Positions 19,262 through 28,366 of a stretch of 64,000 nucleotides of DNA are shown here, one piece after another. The stretch's first letter is position 1, and each line of letters starts with the position of its first letter. The stretch is from Streptomyces sp. NBC_01314 (GTDB taxonomy: Bacteria > Actinomycetota > Actinomycetes > Streptomycetales > Streptomycetaceae), in NCBI RefSeq assembly GCF_041435215.1, contig NZ_CP108394.1:1240001-1304000 (forward strand), read 5' to 3'. The notes under the pieces are model-generated. The model saw nothing but the letters and a program-made list of their open reading frames with translations, ran no database searches and had not been told where the DNA came from. The translations under genes and the position numbers were made by a program.

Positions 19262-20838
19262 CCGGCGCGTCTCCTCTCCTTCAGCAGTCCCTCGGCGACG
19301 ATGCGACTGCCCAGCACACAGGCGACCGTGCCGAGGCCCGGCCAGGTCGAGTCGCCGACCAGCCACAGGCCGGGGCCGCCGAGGTCGTGCGGTATCGCGT
19401 GCTGGTTGGTGTTGGCCAGGCGCTGGCGTACGCCGCCGACCGCGCCCTGCGGACGGAAGCCGAACCGTTCGTAACTTCGGGGCGTTCCGGTCTGGGCGAT
19501 CACGGCACGTTCCCCGAGCCGGGGGTACACCCGCCGCGCCCGGGCGAGGAGTTGTTCCCCGGTCTCCTTCTTGCGTTGCTCGTACTCCGCCGGGCCGAGG
19601 TCGCGCCAGTCGGCGAGGTCGGTGTGGGTGGAGATCATCACGGCGCGATGGCCGGGCGGTGCGCTGAGTGGGTCTCCGGGTGCGGACACGGAGACGAACA
19701 TGTTGTTGCCGTCGCCCAGGGGACGGTCGTAGGACTGCAGTAGTTGATGGTGCGTCAGTTTCTGGTCGGTGACCTCGGATTCGGGAACGCCCAGGAAGAC
19801 GACGGCCGCGCCGCCGAGGGCGTCCGCGTCGCGTCGCAGGTATCTCCGGAGCGCGCGGGCGACGGGGAGCCCCGCGCAGAGCGTCGCCGTGGTGGCGGCG
19901 GGGACCGCGCAGACGATCCGGCGGGCGTGGAGGTCACCTTGACGGGTCGTCAACTGATAGGCACCGGGCGTACCTTGGACTCCTGTGACGCGGCAGGCGG
20001 TCCGGAGCGAGCCGCCCAGCTCTCTGTAGCGCCCGACCAGCACCCGCCAGAAGCCGTGCATGCCGCCGTTGTGCCGACTGAGGCCCGCACCCCGGATGGT
20101 CACGCCGAGCGCCGCGTTGATGAGGGGCGCGTTGTCGACACCCGTGTGGACGGTGTCCTCGACCAGCATGGCGAGCAGCCCGACCAGCGCGGCGTCCGCG
20201 CGCAGGCCGTGGTCGCGCAGCGCGTCCCCCAGGGTTCGGTTCAGGTGGCGGGTGTACGGGAGTCCGGACCAGCCGACCGCCCGCAGGTCATGGAGGGCGT
20301 CGGCGGGGCCGCGGACCGGCAGTCGTATGCCTGCCCGGCTGGCCCGCCAGAAGGTGTGCGCGAGCCGGTCGAGCAGGTCCCAGAACGCGCGATGCCGCTC
20401 GCTGTCGCCGAGTGTGCGCAGCCGTTCGGCGTGCCAGGCGGCCTGATCGCGGTGGAGCACGATCCGGCGGTCCGGCAGATGTGCCTGGTAGCCCGGCAGT
20501 TCCTGGGCGTCCAGTGGTGGAATCCCGACGCTGTCGAGAAGTTCACCACCGACACCTCCGGGGCCGAAGTCGACCAGGGTGGTCGCGCCCACGTCGAACG
20601 AGAAGCCGCGTTTGCGGTAGTAGCCGGCGCAGCCGCCCGCGTGCCCGTGCGCCTCCAGCACGATCGTGGACAGACCCGCCGCCTGCAGGCGCAGCGCCGT
20701 CGCCATGCCGGCCATCCCGCCGCCGATCACGGCCACATCGGCACAGCCGCCGGTGAAGCCGCCGGCCCGCCCGCCGGTGCCCTCCTCGCCGCAACTGTCC
20801 GCGTCACGGCCCGCGTTCTGAACAAATGTTCTGAACAT
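19258..20838 (-). CDS. FAD-dependent oxidoreductase, phytoene desaturase (CrtI)-like
   Basis: 526-residue flavoprotein with the dinucleotide fold VAVIGGGMAGMATALRLQAAG, the following VLEAHGHAGGCAGYY and the C-terminal GLWLVGDSTWPGLGTVACVLGSRIVAEGLL, which is typical of CrtI/CrtISO-like desaturases and isomerases. No other carotenoid genes are near, so the substrate may be another isoprenoid or fatty compound. ATG 20838 is preferred: a CATTCT -10 lies 6 nt ahead with TTGACG 17 bp further up, giving a leaderless start inside the operator. It heads the operon with the desaturase and TetR genes. Confidence 0.85.
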   Translation of the reverse strand: MFRTFVQNAGRDADSCGEEGTGGRAGGFTGGCADVAVIGGGMAGMATALRLQAAGLSTIVLEAHGHAGGCAGYYRKRGFSFDVGATTLVDFGPGGVGGELLDSVGIPPLDAQELPGYQAHLPDRRIVLHRDQAAWHAERLRTLGDSERHRAFWDLLDRLAHTFWRASRAGIRLPVRGPADALHDLRAVGWSGLPYTRHLNRTLGDALRDHGLRADAALVGLLAMLVEDTVHTGVDNAPLINAALGVTIRGAGLSRHNGGMHGFWRVLVGRYRELGGSLRTACRVTGVQGTPGAYQLTTRQGDLHARRIVCAVPAATTATLCAGLPVARALRRYLRRDADALGGAAVVFLGVPESEVTDQKLTHHQLLQSYDRPLGDGNNMFVSVSAPGDPLSAPPGHRAVMISTHTDLADWRDLGPAEYEQRKKETGEQLLARARRVYPRLGERAVIAQTGTPRSYERFGFRPQGAVGGVRQRLANTNQHAIPHDLGGPGLWLVGDSTWPGLGTVACVLGSRIVAEGLLKERRRAG

Positions 20839-20848
20839 GCGTTCAGAA
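20816..20848. promoter_or_regulatory. Tandem TetR-type operators over the operon start
   Basis: Three copies of the half-site TTCTGAAC or its complement form two GAAC-N4-GTTC palindromes, 20820-20831 and 20833-20844, with centres 13 bp apart. The right one extends to 8-bp arms TTCTGAAC/GTTCAGAA. They cover the -10 and the start codon of the FAD oxidoreductase gene. Confidence 0.75.
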
Positions 20849-20873
20849 TGGAGCGGTTCCTCATCCACGTCAA
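20845..20873 (-). promoter_or_regulatory. Promoter of the CrtI-like/desaturase/TetR operon
   Basis: On the minus strand TTGACG and CATTCT are separated by 17 bp, and the ATG at 20838 follows the -10 after 6 nt. This gives a leaderless transcript whose initiation region is occupied by the operator. Confidence 0.6.
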
Positions 20874-20980
20874 TGGTTCAGGCGTGTGCGAAGAGACTCC
20901 CGGGAACCGCTCCCGCCGGGATTGCGTACCTCTGTACGATCACCGGTCACGCACGGGGTATCGCGGTGGAGGGGACGGGG

Positions 20981-21838
20981 ATGGACGACAAGTCGGCTGG
21001 ACGAAGAGGTGGTTGGCGGCTGAGGGCCGTCGCCTCGGGGGCCGCTGCGGCGGTGCTGCTCGGCGGTTGCGGCGTGGGGGCGTCGGAACGGGCGGACGAG
21101 CCCGGGACCAAGGCGTCGGGGTCCCCGACGCCTTCCGCTTCCGCGAACGGGCAGGTGTCGGCGGACGGCGGAAAGCCGTCGGCGACACCGTCCGTGACGC
21201 CCTTCGAGGCGGACCCGGATCGCGCACCGCGCTCGAGGCGGCAGGGCGCCGTACTGGCGGAGGCGGTCGCGATGCGGCCGCAGGACTGGGGCGCGGGCTT
21301 CCGGGCGCAACCCCTCGCCCGCAGCGCCGAAGGCACGGCCGCCGTGCTGGACGAGGAGTGCCGGTGGCAGCGTCGGGCACTGCCCGACGGTGTGCTCGCC
21401 TCGCTGTCCCTCTACAGCGAACTGCCGGGCACGGGGAAGCGCGGCACGGTCAAGGTGACGGCGACGGTGACCGTGCACACCACGGTGCTCGGCGCCGACG
21501 ACCATCTGTCCGAAATGCTGGAGGAGGCGCTCCGCTGCCCGGAGCAGCAGGTGCGCGCCGACGAGCGGATCGCGAAGTTGATGTCCGTGGGCACCCCCCG
21601 CGGCATACGCGACAACAACTACGCCGATGACTCGATCCTGGAGGACGGCGTCTATCTGACCGGCGGCAGCGAGGCCATGTACCGGTGGATGGTCACTCGG
21701 CTCGGCCAGGTGACCGTAACGGTGTCGCTGAAGGGCGCCGAGGGATACACCGTCAAAGAGTTGGAGCCGTACGTGACCCGTGGCACCGTCACCATGCTCG
21801 ACCGGGTGGCATACGAGCTGGGCGGAGGCGAGGGCTGA
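20981..21838 (+). CDS. Lipoprotein of unknown function
   Basis: 285-residue protein with a lipoprotein signal: basic GRRGGWRLR, hydrophobic AVASGAAAAVLLGGC and a lipobox LGGC, so it should be acylated at Cys34 or so and anchored outside the membrane. A Ser/Pro/Thr-rich spacer (about 45-75) precedes a globular domain with two cysteines (EECRW, RCPEQ). No family recognised. GGAGGGGA precedes the ATG. The stop shares one base with the ATG of the first kinase-receptor gene, so it belongs to that operon and may be an accessory surface protein for the receptors. Confidence 0.7.
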   Translation: MDDKSAGRRGGWRLRAVASGAAAAVLLGGCGVGASERADEPGTKASGSPTPSASANGQVSADGGKPSATPSVTPFEADPDRAPRSRRQGAVLAEAVAMRPQDWGAGFRAQPLARSAEGTAAVLDEECRWQRRALPDGVLASLSLYSELPGTGKRGTVKVTATVTVHTTVLGADDHLSEMLEEALRCPEQQVRADERIAKLMSVGTPRGIRDNNYADDSILEDGVYLTGGSEAMYRWMVTRLGQVTVTVSLKGAEGYTVKELEPYVTRGTVTMLDRVAYELGGGEG

Positions 21839-24339
21839 TGGAGCGGCTGCGTTCTTCCGATCCCGCGCGGATCGCCGACCACCGTCTGCTCGGCCGGCTC
21901 GGCGCCGGCGGCATGGGCGTGGTGTACCTCGCGCGTACGCCGGGCGGTTCGCTGGTGGCGCTGAAGGTGCTGGCGGCGGAGTACGCCGAGGACCCGGGGT
22001 TCCGCGGACGGTTCCGGCGTGAGGTCGAGGTCGCCCGGCGCATCAGCAGCCCTTGGGCGGTGCCGCTGGTGGACGCCGACGCGGACGCGGAGGCGCCCTG
22101 GCTGGCGACGGCGTACGTGCCCGGTCCGTCCCTCGCCGAGGCGGTGGCCGCGCACGGGCCGCTCACCGAGCACGGGCTGCGGATCCTCGGGGGCCGGCTG
22201 GCGCTGGCACTGGGCGAGGTGCACCGGGCGGGGCTCGTCCACCGGGACCTCAAACCGGGCAACGTCCTGCTCGCGCCGGACGGGCCCCGGCTCATCGACT
22301 TCGGCATCGCCAGGGCCCCCGAGGACACCTCCCTCACGGCGACGGGGTTCGTGGTCGGTACGCCCGGCTATCTCTCGCCGGAGCAGGCCGAGGGGCGTGG
22401 CGGCGAGACCATCGGCGCGCCCAGCGACGTGTTCTCCCTCGGCTGTGTTCTGGCGTTCGCGGCGACGGGCCGCCCGCCGTTCGGTGCGGGGGCACTCGAC
22501 GCGCTCCTCTACCGGGCCGTGCACGACCCGGCCGACCTCGACGGCGTCCCCGTCGCGCTGTCCGGCCTGCTGTCCCGCTGCCTGGAGAAGGACCCGTCCC
22601 TCCGGCCCGAGGTGGACGAGGTCGTACGGGAGTTGCTGCCAGGAGACCCCGCGGAGGGTGGGGTTCACGGGGAGGGGATGGAGAGTTCGGCTCCCGGAGG
22701 AGCGGCGGACGGCCCGGGAGCGGGGTCCGGTGAGGCACCCGCCGAGACGCCGGTCGAGGCCGCGGACGCCGAGGGTGCGGACGGCACCAAGGCCGCCGAG
22801 GGTGCGGACGCCGAAGCCGAGGTCCGCGATGCCGAGGTCCGCGAGACGTCGGCCGAGCCCGCTGACGCCCCCGCCGATACGCCCGGCGGCGCCCCCGCCT
22901 CCTGGCTGCCCGAGGAGGTCATCAGGCTGATCGCCCGGCGTTCGACCGAAGCGCTCGCGTTGCCGGACATCGACCACACCGAGATCTCGGTCGGCACCTC
23001 GCGCGCGGGCACCGCCCCGGGCGGCGGGTCCCCGAAGGGGAGCGGTCCGCGGCGCTCCGCCTCCGACGACGACACCGCGTCCCCGGCTTCCGGCACCGAC
23101 GACACCCGGCCCACGGCGGCCACCGACACGCCCGAAGCCCCCGCGAGGCGTCGCATCCTGCTCGCCGGCGCGGGCGCGCTCCTCACCGCAGGCGGCGCCA
23201 CGACCTGGTGGGCCCTGGGCCGGGACGACGGCTCGGGCGACAAGAAGCCGGCCGCCGCCTCCCGGCGCCCCGCCTACACCGTCGCGCTGCACGGCGACCT
23301 CAGCGGCGGCCAGAGCGCCACGGGCAAGGCCCAGGAACGCGGACTGCGGCTGGCCGTCGAGGAGTTCAACGCGCGCGGCAACGCCCCCTTCCAGGTGGAC
23401 GTGCGGGCCGTGGACGACGCCGGCGACCCGGCCGAGTCGGCCCGGCTCGCGAAGCGACTCGCCGACGACCCTTCCGTCCTCGCCGTGGTCGGCCCGACCA
23501 CGGACGCGACCGCCCAGTCCGCGCTGGCCGCGTACGACGCAGCCCTCCTGCCCGTGATCGCGGTGTCCCCCGGCGCCATCTCCCTCACCGGGCAGGGCTT
23601 CCGCTCGTTCCTGCACGCAAGACTGACCGACTCGCTGCTGCCGTTCTTCATCGACCCGTTCCTGCGGAGCACCCACCCGCGCAGGGTCGGTGTCGTCGTG
23701 GACCGGGCAGCCGACAACTACGGCTGGGAGGTCAGCAGCAACCTGAGCAAGCAACTGAAATCGGCCGGGCAGCCGTTCCTGCCCCGCGTGGTCGGCATCA
23801 TGCGGTCCGGCTTCGGTGACACGGTGGACGACCTGCTGGCCGCCGACACCGACTCCTTCGCCTTCGCCGGTCTGCCCGACCGGGCCGCGTCGTTCGCCCG
23901 GACGCTGCGCGAGCGCGGCTTCTCCGGTGCCCGCGCCTCCGGACCGGCCCTGCTCGACCCGCGCTTCCTCACGGCCGCGAAGGAGGCCGCCGAGGGGTGG
24001 ACGATCGTCGCACCGGTCGTCGACCCGACGGGCATCCCCGAGGCGAAGGCGTTCGTGAGCGCCTACCGGAAACGTTGGAAGAAGGCACCGCCCCGGTACG
24101 CGGCGGAGGCCTACGACGTGACCTCGATGGTGCTCAAGTCGCTCGGGGACCTCCCGTCCAAGAGCCGTACCCGCGAGGAACTGCTCGCCGCGCTGCGGGC
24201 CGCCAAGTACCAGGGCGTCACCAGGACGTACGGGTTCCAGAAGAACGGCGTGGCGGCCATCGACGGCACCGGAGGCTACCTCTGGCGTGTCGAGGACGGG
24301 GCGTTCGTGTACGGCGGCCCCGCGCCGCTGACAGCCTGA
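21838..24339 (+). CDS. Ser/Thr protein kinase fused to solute-binding domain (receptor kinase 1)
   Basis: 833-residue transmembrane receptor kinase. The cytoplasmic Hanks-type kinase (about 15-265) has [14 protein letters not shown], the ATP Lys43 in ALKVL, HRDLKPGN (135-142), DFG and GTPGYLSPEQ. An acidic, Ala/Pro-rich linker (about 280-435) leads to one membrane segment, ARRRILLAGAGALLTAGG, at about 437-460. The outside part (about 475-833) is a type I periplasmic-binding fold like those of branched-chain amino acid transporters: YTVALHGDLSGGQSATG, AVVGPTTD, PVIAVSP. It probably senses an extracellular amino acid or similar ligand. ATG overlaps the lipoprotein stop. Confidence 0.9.
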   Translation: MERLRSSDPARIADHRLLGRLGAGGMGVVYLARTPGGSLVALKVLAAEYAEDPGFRGRFRREVEVARRISSPWAVPLVDADADAEAPWLATAYVPGPSLAEAVAAHGPLTEHGLRILGGRLALALGEVHRAGLVHRDLKPGNVLLAPDGPRLIDFGIARAPEDTSLTATGFVVGTPGYLSPEQAEGRGGETIGAPSDVFSLGCVLAFAATGRPPFGAGALDALLYRAVHDPADLDGVPVALSGLLSRCLEKDPSLRPEVDEVVRELLPGDPAEGGVHGEGMESSAPGGAADGPGAGSGEAPAETPVEAADAEGADGTKAAEGADAEAEVRDAEVRETSAEPADAPADTPGGAPASWLPEEVIRLIARRSTEALALPDIDHTEISVGTSRAGTAPGGGSPKGSGPRRSASDDDTASPASGTDDTRPTAATDTPEAPARRRILLAGAGALLTAGGATTWWALGRDDGSGDKKPAAASRRPAYTVALHGDLSGGQSATGKAQERGLRLAVEEFNARGNAPFQVDVRAVDDAGDPAESARLAKRLADDPSVLAVVGPTTDATAQSALAAYDAALLPVIAVSPGAISLTGQGFRSFLHARLTDSLLPFFIDPFLRSTHPRRVGVVVDRAADNYGWEVSSNLSKQLKSAGQPFLPRVVGIMRSGFGDTVDDLLAADTDSFAFAGLPDRAASFARTLRERGFSGARASGPALLDPRFLTAAKEAAEGWTIVAPVVDPTGIPEAKAFVSAYRKRWKKAPPRYAAEAYDVTSMVLKSLGDLPSKSRTREELLAALRAAKYQGVTRTYGFQKNGVAAIDGTGGYLWRVEDGAFVYGGPAPLTA

Positions 24340-26600
24340 TGGAGCCGCTGCGTACCGCCGATCCGTCGCGGCTGGGCGACTACCGCCTGCTGCGGCGGCT
24401 CGGCGCCGGCGGCATGGGCGTCGTCTTCCTGGCGCGCGCGCCGGGCGGGGCCTTCGCCGCGGTCAAGGTCGTACGGGCGTCCTATGCGGACGACCCGGGG
24501 TTCCGGGCCCGGTTCCGCCGGGAGATCGAGGTGGCCCGGCAGGTGGACAGCCCTTGGGTGGTCCCGTTGCTGGGCTCGGACGCCGACGCGGAGGATCCGT
24601 GGCTGGCGACCGCGTTCGTACCGGGTCCCTCGCTCTCGGAGGCGCTGGAGGGTCACGGGCCGTGGTCCCCCGCATCCGTGTGCGTGCTGGGGATGCGGCT
24701 CGCCGAGGCACTGGACGCCGTCCACCGGGCGGGGCTGGTGCACCGCGACGTGAAGCCGGGCAACCTGTTGCTGGCCCCGGACGGTCCGCGCCTGATCGAC
24801 TTCGGTATCGCGCGCACGCCGGAGGGTACGGCGCTCACGTCGACCGGCGTCGTCGTGGGTTCCCCCGGTTTCCTGTCGCCCGAACAGGCTCGGGCGCGCG
24901 GCGCGGGGGTCGGCCCGCCCAGCGATGTCTTCTCGCTGGGCTGCGTCCTGGCCTTCGCCGCGACCGGCGTACGGCCGTTCGGCGGCGGCGCTGCCGCGGC
25001 GATGCTGTTGCGCACGGTCTACGACGAGCCGGAGCTGCCCGGCCTCCCGGAGGCGCTGGAGCCGATCGTACGGGCGTGTCTGGACAAGGATCCGGCGCGG
25101 CGGCCGACCGCCGTCGAGGTCGGTGCGGCGCTCGACGCGGCCGTGCCCGCCGACCGGGAGCGGTGGCTGCCGGAGCCGGTGACCCGGCTGATCGCGGACC
25201 GGTCCGCGACGGTGCTCGCCATGGGCGCGATCGAACCGACCCGGGTGTCGGCACCGGCCTCGACCGCGCGGGGAGGCGCGGTCGCGGTCGCGAAGGGTCC
25301 GGTGGGCCCGGCGGGCTCGGTGGGCTCGGACGCGGTGACGGTGACGTCCCTGAAGAAACCGGATGCCGGTCGCCCGGGCACGAGTCGCCGCGGATTCCTG
25401 ACGCTCGGCTCCACGGGGGCGGCGGGGGTGCTGGCGGCCGGCGGCGGGGCCTGGTGGTGGAGCAACCGTGGCAGCCGGAAGGCCGGCGCGGCCGGCTCAC
25501 CCTCGTCCGCCCCGCGCACCGAACTCGCCGTGGCCTTCCAGGGCGACCTCTCCGGCGCGACCGGTGAGGTCGGGCGGGCCCAGCTCAACGGCGCCCGGCT
25601 GGCCGTGGCGCGCGTCAACGCCGACGCCGGCCGGCCGTTGCGGCTGAGGCTGCGGGCGTACGACGACGGGGGCGAGCCCGACCGGACCCTGGACCGTGCC
25701 CGACGGCTGGTGGCGGACAAGCGGGTCCTCGCGGTGCTGGGGCCCACCACGGACGACTGTTTCCTCGCCTCGGAGACCACGTACACGAAGGCCGTACTGC
25801 CCGTCGTCTCCGTCTCGGTGGGGGTGTCGGCGCAGGTCAGGGAGGCCGGCCTGTCCACGCTGCGTTCGCATGCGCAACTGTCGCCGACCGATGAGTTGCT
25901 CGCCGCCCCGTGCAACGTCTATCTCTCGGGCAAGACCGACGCCCGCAAGGTTTTCCTGGTCGACGACCGGGCCGAGGGCGACTTCGCCTGGACCCTCTGC
26001 AACTTCATCCAGCGCGCACTGAGCCGTGACGGGAGGGACACAAGCGTCACGAGCGTCGCCGCCGGGAAGTTCGACCCCACGGCGCTCGCCGGGAAGGTCG
26101 TCGCGGATCGCGCGGACGCGGTCGTGTTCAGCGGGGGCCAGGAGCGGGCGGGTGCCTTCGCGGCGGCGCTGCGCGGGGCCGGCTTCTCCGGGGCCCGGGT
26201 CGCGACCCAACGCGCCTTCGGTACAAGGTTCTTGAAGAGCGCGGGCCCGGCCGCCGACGGGTGGGTGTTCGCCACCACGTTCATCGATCCGAGGGCCACC
26301 CCGGCGGCCCGCGCGTTCAACAAGGCGTACGAGGCACGGTACGGGGAGCGCCCGGGCTGGTACGCGGCGGAGGCGTACGACGCGGTGCTGTTCCTGGCCG
26401 AGGCGTGCGTGAGCGGGGACTCGCCCCTGACGGAACGCGGCGCGATCGTTCGCCGTATGCGCGAGGTGACCTACAAGGGCATCAGCCGCACCGTCGCGTA
26501 CACCTCGGACAACGGATACAACCACGACGCGCTGTTCCTGTTCCGCACGGTCGACCGGGAGTTCGACTTTCTCGGGCAGTACCAGCAGGCGGATGTGTGA
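24339..26600 (+). CDS. Ser/Thr protein kinase fused to solute-binding domain (receptor kinase 2)
   Basis: 753-residue paralogue of the preceding gene, its ATG sharing a base with that gene's stop. Kinase domain (about 14-265) with [13 protein letters not shown], Lys43, [11 protein letters not shown] and [10 protein letters not shown]; a shorter linker; a hydrophobic segment at about 350-370 that begins [15 protein letters not shown], which resembles a twin-arginine signal; then a type I solute-binding domain with [26 protein letters not shown] and a [11 protein letters not shown] block. Ligand pockets of the two paralogues differ in sequence, suggesting different ligands. Together they look like a tandem duplication that has diverged. 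Confidence 0.9.
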   Translation: MEPLRTADPSRLGDYRLLRRLGAGGMGVVFLARAPGGAFAAVKVVRASYADDPGFRARFRREIEVARQVDSPWVVPLLGSDADAEDPWLATAFVPGPSLSEALEGHGPWSPASVCVLGMRLAEALDAVHRAGLVHRDVKPGNLLLAPDGPRLIDFGIARTPEGTALTSTGVVVGSPGFLSPEQARARGAGVGPPSDVFSLGCVLAFAATGVRPFGGGAAAAMLLRTVYDEPELPGLPEALEPIVRACLDKDPARRPTAVEVGAALDAAVPADRERWLPEPVTRLIADRSATVLAMGAIEPTRVSAPASTARGGAVAVAKGPVGPAGSVGSDAVTVTSLKKPDAGRPGTSRRGFLTLGSTGAAGVLAAGGGAWWWSNRGSRKAGAAGSPSSAPRTELAVAFQGDLSGATGEVGRAQLNGARLAVARVNADAGRPLRLRLRAYDDGGEPDRTLDRARRLVADKRVLAVLGPTTDDCFLASETTYTKAVLPVVSVSVGVSAQVREAGLSTLRSHAQLSPTDELLAAPCNVYLSGKTDARKVFLVDDRAEGDFAWTLCNFIQRALSRDGRDTSVTSVAAGKFDPTALAGKVVADRADAVVFSGGQERAGAFAAALRGAGFSGARVATQRAFGTRFLKSAGPAADGWVFATTFIDPRATPAARAFNKAYEARYGERPGWYAAEAYDAVLFLAEACVSGDSPLTERGAIVRRMREVTYKGISRTVAYTSDNGYNHDALFLFRTVDREFDFLGQYQQADV

Positions 26601-26718
26601 GACGGGACGTCGAGGCCGACCGTCCGAGCTGGTCGTCAAGGGTGAGGGGCGGCACCGGCGTCGAGAACGGGGCCGGGAGTGGGGGCGGGGGTGGTCACGG
26701 GGGCCGGGCCCGAGGGGC

Positions 26719-26724
26719 TATCGT
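26719..26724 (+). promoter_or_regulatory. -10 element of hemC-like gene, leaderless layout
   Basis: TATCGT, 6 nt (GCCTTT), then ATG 26731. There is no ribosome site at a usual distance, which supports a leaderless start. Confidence 0.5.
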
Positions 26725-26730
26725 GCCTTT

Positions 26731-27663
26731 ATGTCGCAGGACCTGATTCGCATCGTTTCCCGAGACTCGCCCATGGCTCTGGCCCAGGTGGAGCGTGTAC
26801 GCGCCGAACTCGCCGTGCTCCACCCGGCGCTGCGCACCGAAGTGGTCCCCGTGAAGACGACCGGGGACAAGTGGATGGGCGATCTCTCCCAGGTCGAGGG
26901 CAAGGGGGCGTTCACCAAGGAGGTCGACGCCGCTCTCGTCGCGGGCGAGGCGGATCTCGCCGTGCACTGTGTGAAGGACATTCCCGCCGACCGGCCCCTC
27001 CCCGCCGGCACGATGTTCGCCGCGTTCCTGAAGCGGGACGACATCCGTGACGCGCTTGTGGACCCCGCCGGGCGCACCCTGGACGAGTTGCCCGCAGGGA
27101 CTCGTATCGGCACCTCTTCCGTACGGCGTACGGCGCAACTCGCCGCTTCCCACCCACACTTGGAGTGCGTGCCGTTCCGCGGCAACGCCAACCGCCGCCT
27201 GCAGAAGCTCGCCGCCGGCGAGGTGGACGCGCTGTTGCTGGCCGTCTCCGGGCTGGAGCGGATCGGCCGCGCGGACGTGATCAGCGAGGTCCTGTCCGTC
27301 GAGACGATGATGCCGCCGATCGGCGCGGGCATTCTGGCGCTCCAGTGCCGGGAGGGCGACGCCCTCACCATCGACACCGTCAGCGGCCTCGGCGACCCGG
27401 ACACGCACCGCGAGACCCTCGCCGAGCGGATGTTCCTGCATGTCCTGCAGGGCCACTGCAACAGCCCCATCGCCGGGTTCGCCCGGACGGACCGCAGCGG
27501 CGAACTCTCCCTCCGCGCTTCCGTGTTCACCCCTGACGGCAAGACGGTCATCAACGCCCACGAATGGGCGGGCCGCCTCGACCCGGCGACCCTGGGCACC
27601 TCCGTCGCCGTCGCCCTGCTCCGCCAGGGCGCGCGAGACCTCATCGACGGCATCCCCCACTGA
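26731..27663 (+). CDS. hemC: Hydroxymethylbilane synthase (porphobilinogen deaminase)
   Basis: Condenses four porphobilinogen molecules in tetrapyrrole synthesis. The 310-residue protein has the catalytic Asp in HCVKDIPAD, the basic [11 protein letters not shown] and [12 protein letters not shown] blocks, and the cofactor Cys in [11 protein letters not shown]. The usual cofactor loop is closer to GGCxVP, and the usual Asp block is HSxKDxP, so this is a divergent branch. No other haem genes are adjacent, whereas streptomycetes usually keep hemC with hemA and hemD; it is probably a second copy. The start at ATG 26731 has a -10-like TATCGT 6 nt before it. Confidence 0.85.
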   Translation: MSQDLIRIVSRDSPMALAQVERVRAELAVLHPALRTEVVPVKTTGDKWMGDLSQVEGKGAFTKEVDAALVAGEADLAVHCVKDIPADRPLPAGTMFAAFLKRDDIRDALVDPAGRTLDELPAGTRIGTSSVRRTAQLAASHPHLECVPFRGNANRRLQKLAAGEVDALLLAVSGLERIGRADVISEVLSVETMMPPIGAGILALQCREGDALTIDTVSGLGDPDTHRETLAERMFLHVLQGHCNSPIAGFARTDRSGELSLRASVFTPDGKTVINAHEWAGRLDPATLGTSVAVALLRQGARDLIDGIPH

Positions 27664-27743
27664 CCCTCGCCCGGACCTGCCGGATCGACCGGTGGTCGAT
27701 CACGACGCTCGGCGACAACGGTCGGTGACGCGTGGCGGCCCGG

Positions 27744-28274
27744 TCAGTCGACGCGCCGGGCCAGTACCTGGCCCGGCCAGGTGTCGGAGAGGAAGCGGTC
27801 GGTGGGGGTGAAGCCGTTGCGTTCGTAGAACGCGACGAGTTGGCCGCCGCCGCCCGCCCAGCAGTCCACCCGCAGGAGCCGTACGCCGGCCCGGCGGGTC
27901 TCCTCGGCGGCGTGGGCCAGCAGGGCCGCGCCGATGCCCCGCCCCGCGTGGCGGCGGTCGGAGACCAGTAGCCGGACGTACCGCTCGGGTTCCCCGGCCG
28001 GTGCGATGGGCATCTGCGGGCTGGGGCCGGAGTCCAGCACCAAGGCCCCGACGGGTGTTCCGTCCAGCTCCGCGATGTACGGGGTGTTCTCGGTGGTGTA
28101 CCGCTCGACCCGTGCCGCCCCGTCGGGCCGCCGCGAGTACGGGATCGTGCCCCACTGTTCGGTGTTGCCACGCTCGTTCATCCAGGCCACCGCCGCGTCG
28201 AGCATGCCGAGGACGGCTGGAGCATCGGCCGGGCCACCCGGCCTGATCCGTATGCCGTGGGGGGTGTCGGTCAC
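27744..28274 (-). CDS. GNAT family N-acetyltransferase
   Basis: 176-residue acetyltransferase: IRIRPGGPADAPAVLGMLDAAVAWMNERGN at the N-terminus, then the acetyl-CoA signature VSDRRHAGRGIGAALLAHA, the central RLLRVDCWAGGGGQLVAFYERNGF and a short end. The substrate is not known. GTG 28274 lies 6 nt after TAGGCT on the minus strand, again a leaderless layout, and no ribosome site is visible. The gene is convergent with hemC, 80 bp apart. Confidence 0.82.
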   Translation of the reverse strand: MTDTPHGIRIRPGGPADAPAVLGMLDAAVAWMNERGNTEQWGTIPYSRRPDGAARVERYTTENTPYIAELDGTPVGALVLDSGPSPQMPIAPAGEPERYVRLLVSDRRHAGRGIGAALLAHAAEETRRAGVRLLRVDCWAGGGGQLVAFYERNGFTPTDRFLSDTWPGQVLARRVD

Positions 28275-28280
28275 GCCTGC

Positions 28281-28286
28281 AGCCTA
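28281..28286 (-). promoter_or_regulatory. -10 element of GNAT gene, leaderless layout
   Basis: TAGGCT on the minus strand, 6 nt (GCAGGC), then GTG 28274. No -35 is clear. Confidence 0.45.
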
Positions 28287-28366
28287 CTGGGAGCGGGGAG
28301 GACGCGTGTCGTCCGGTGCACGGCGGTGCACGGCTTCTGCGTACGGCGGTGGGCGGCCGGGCTCGC

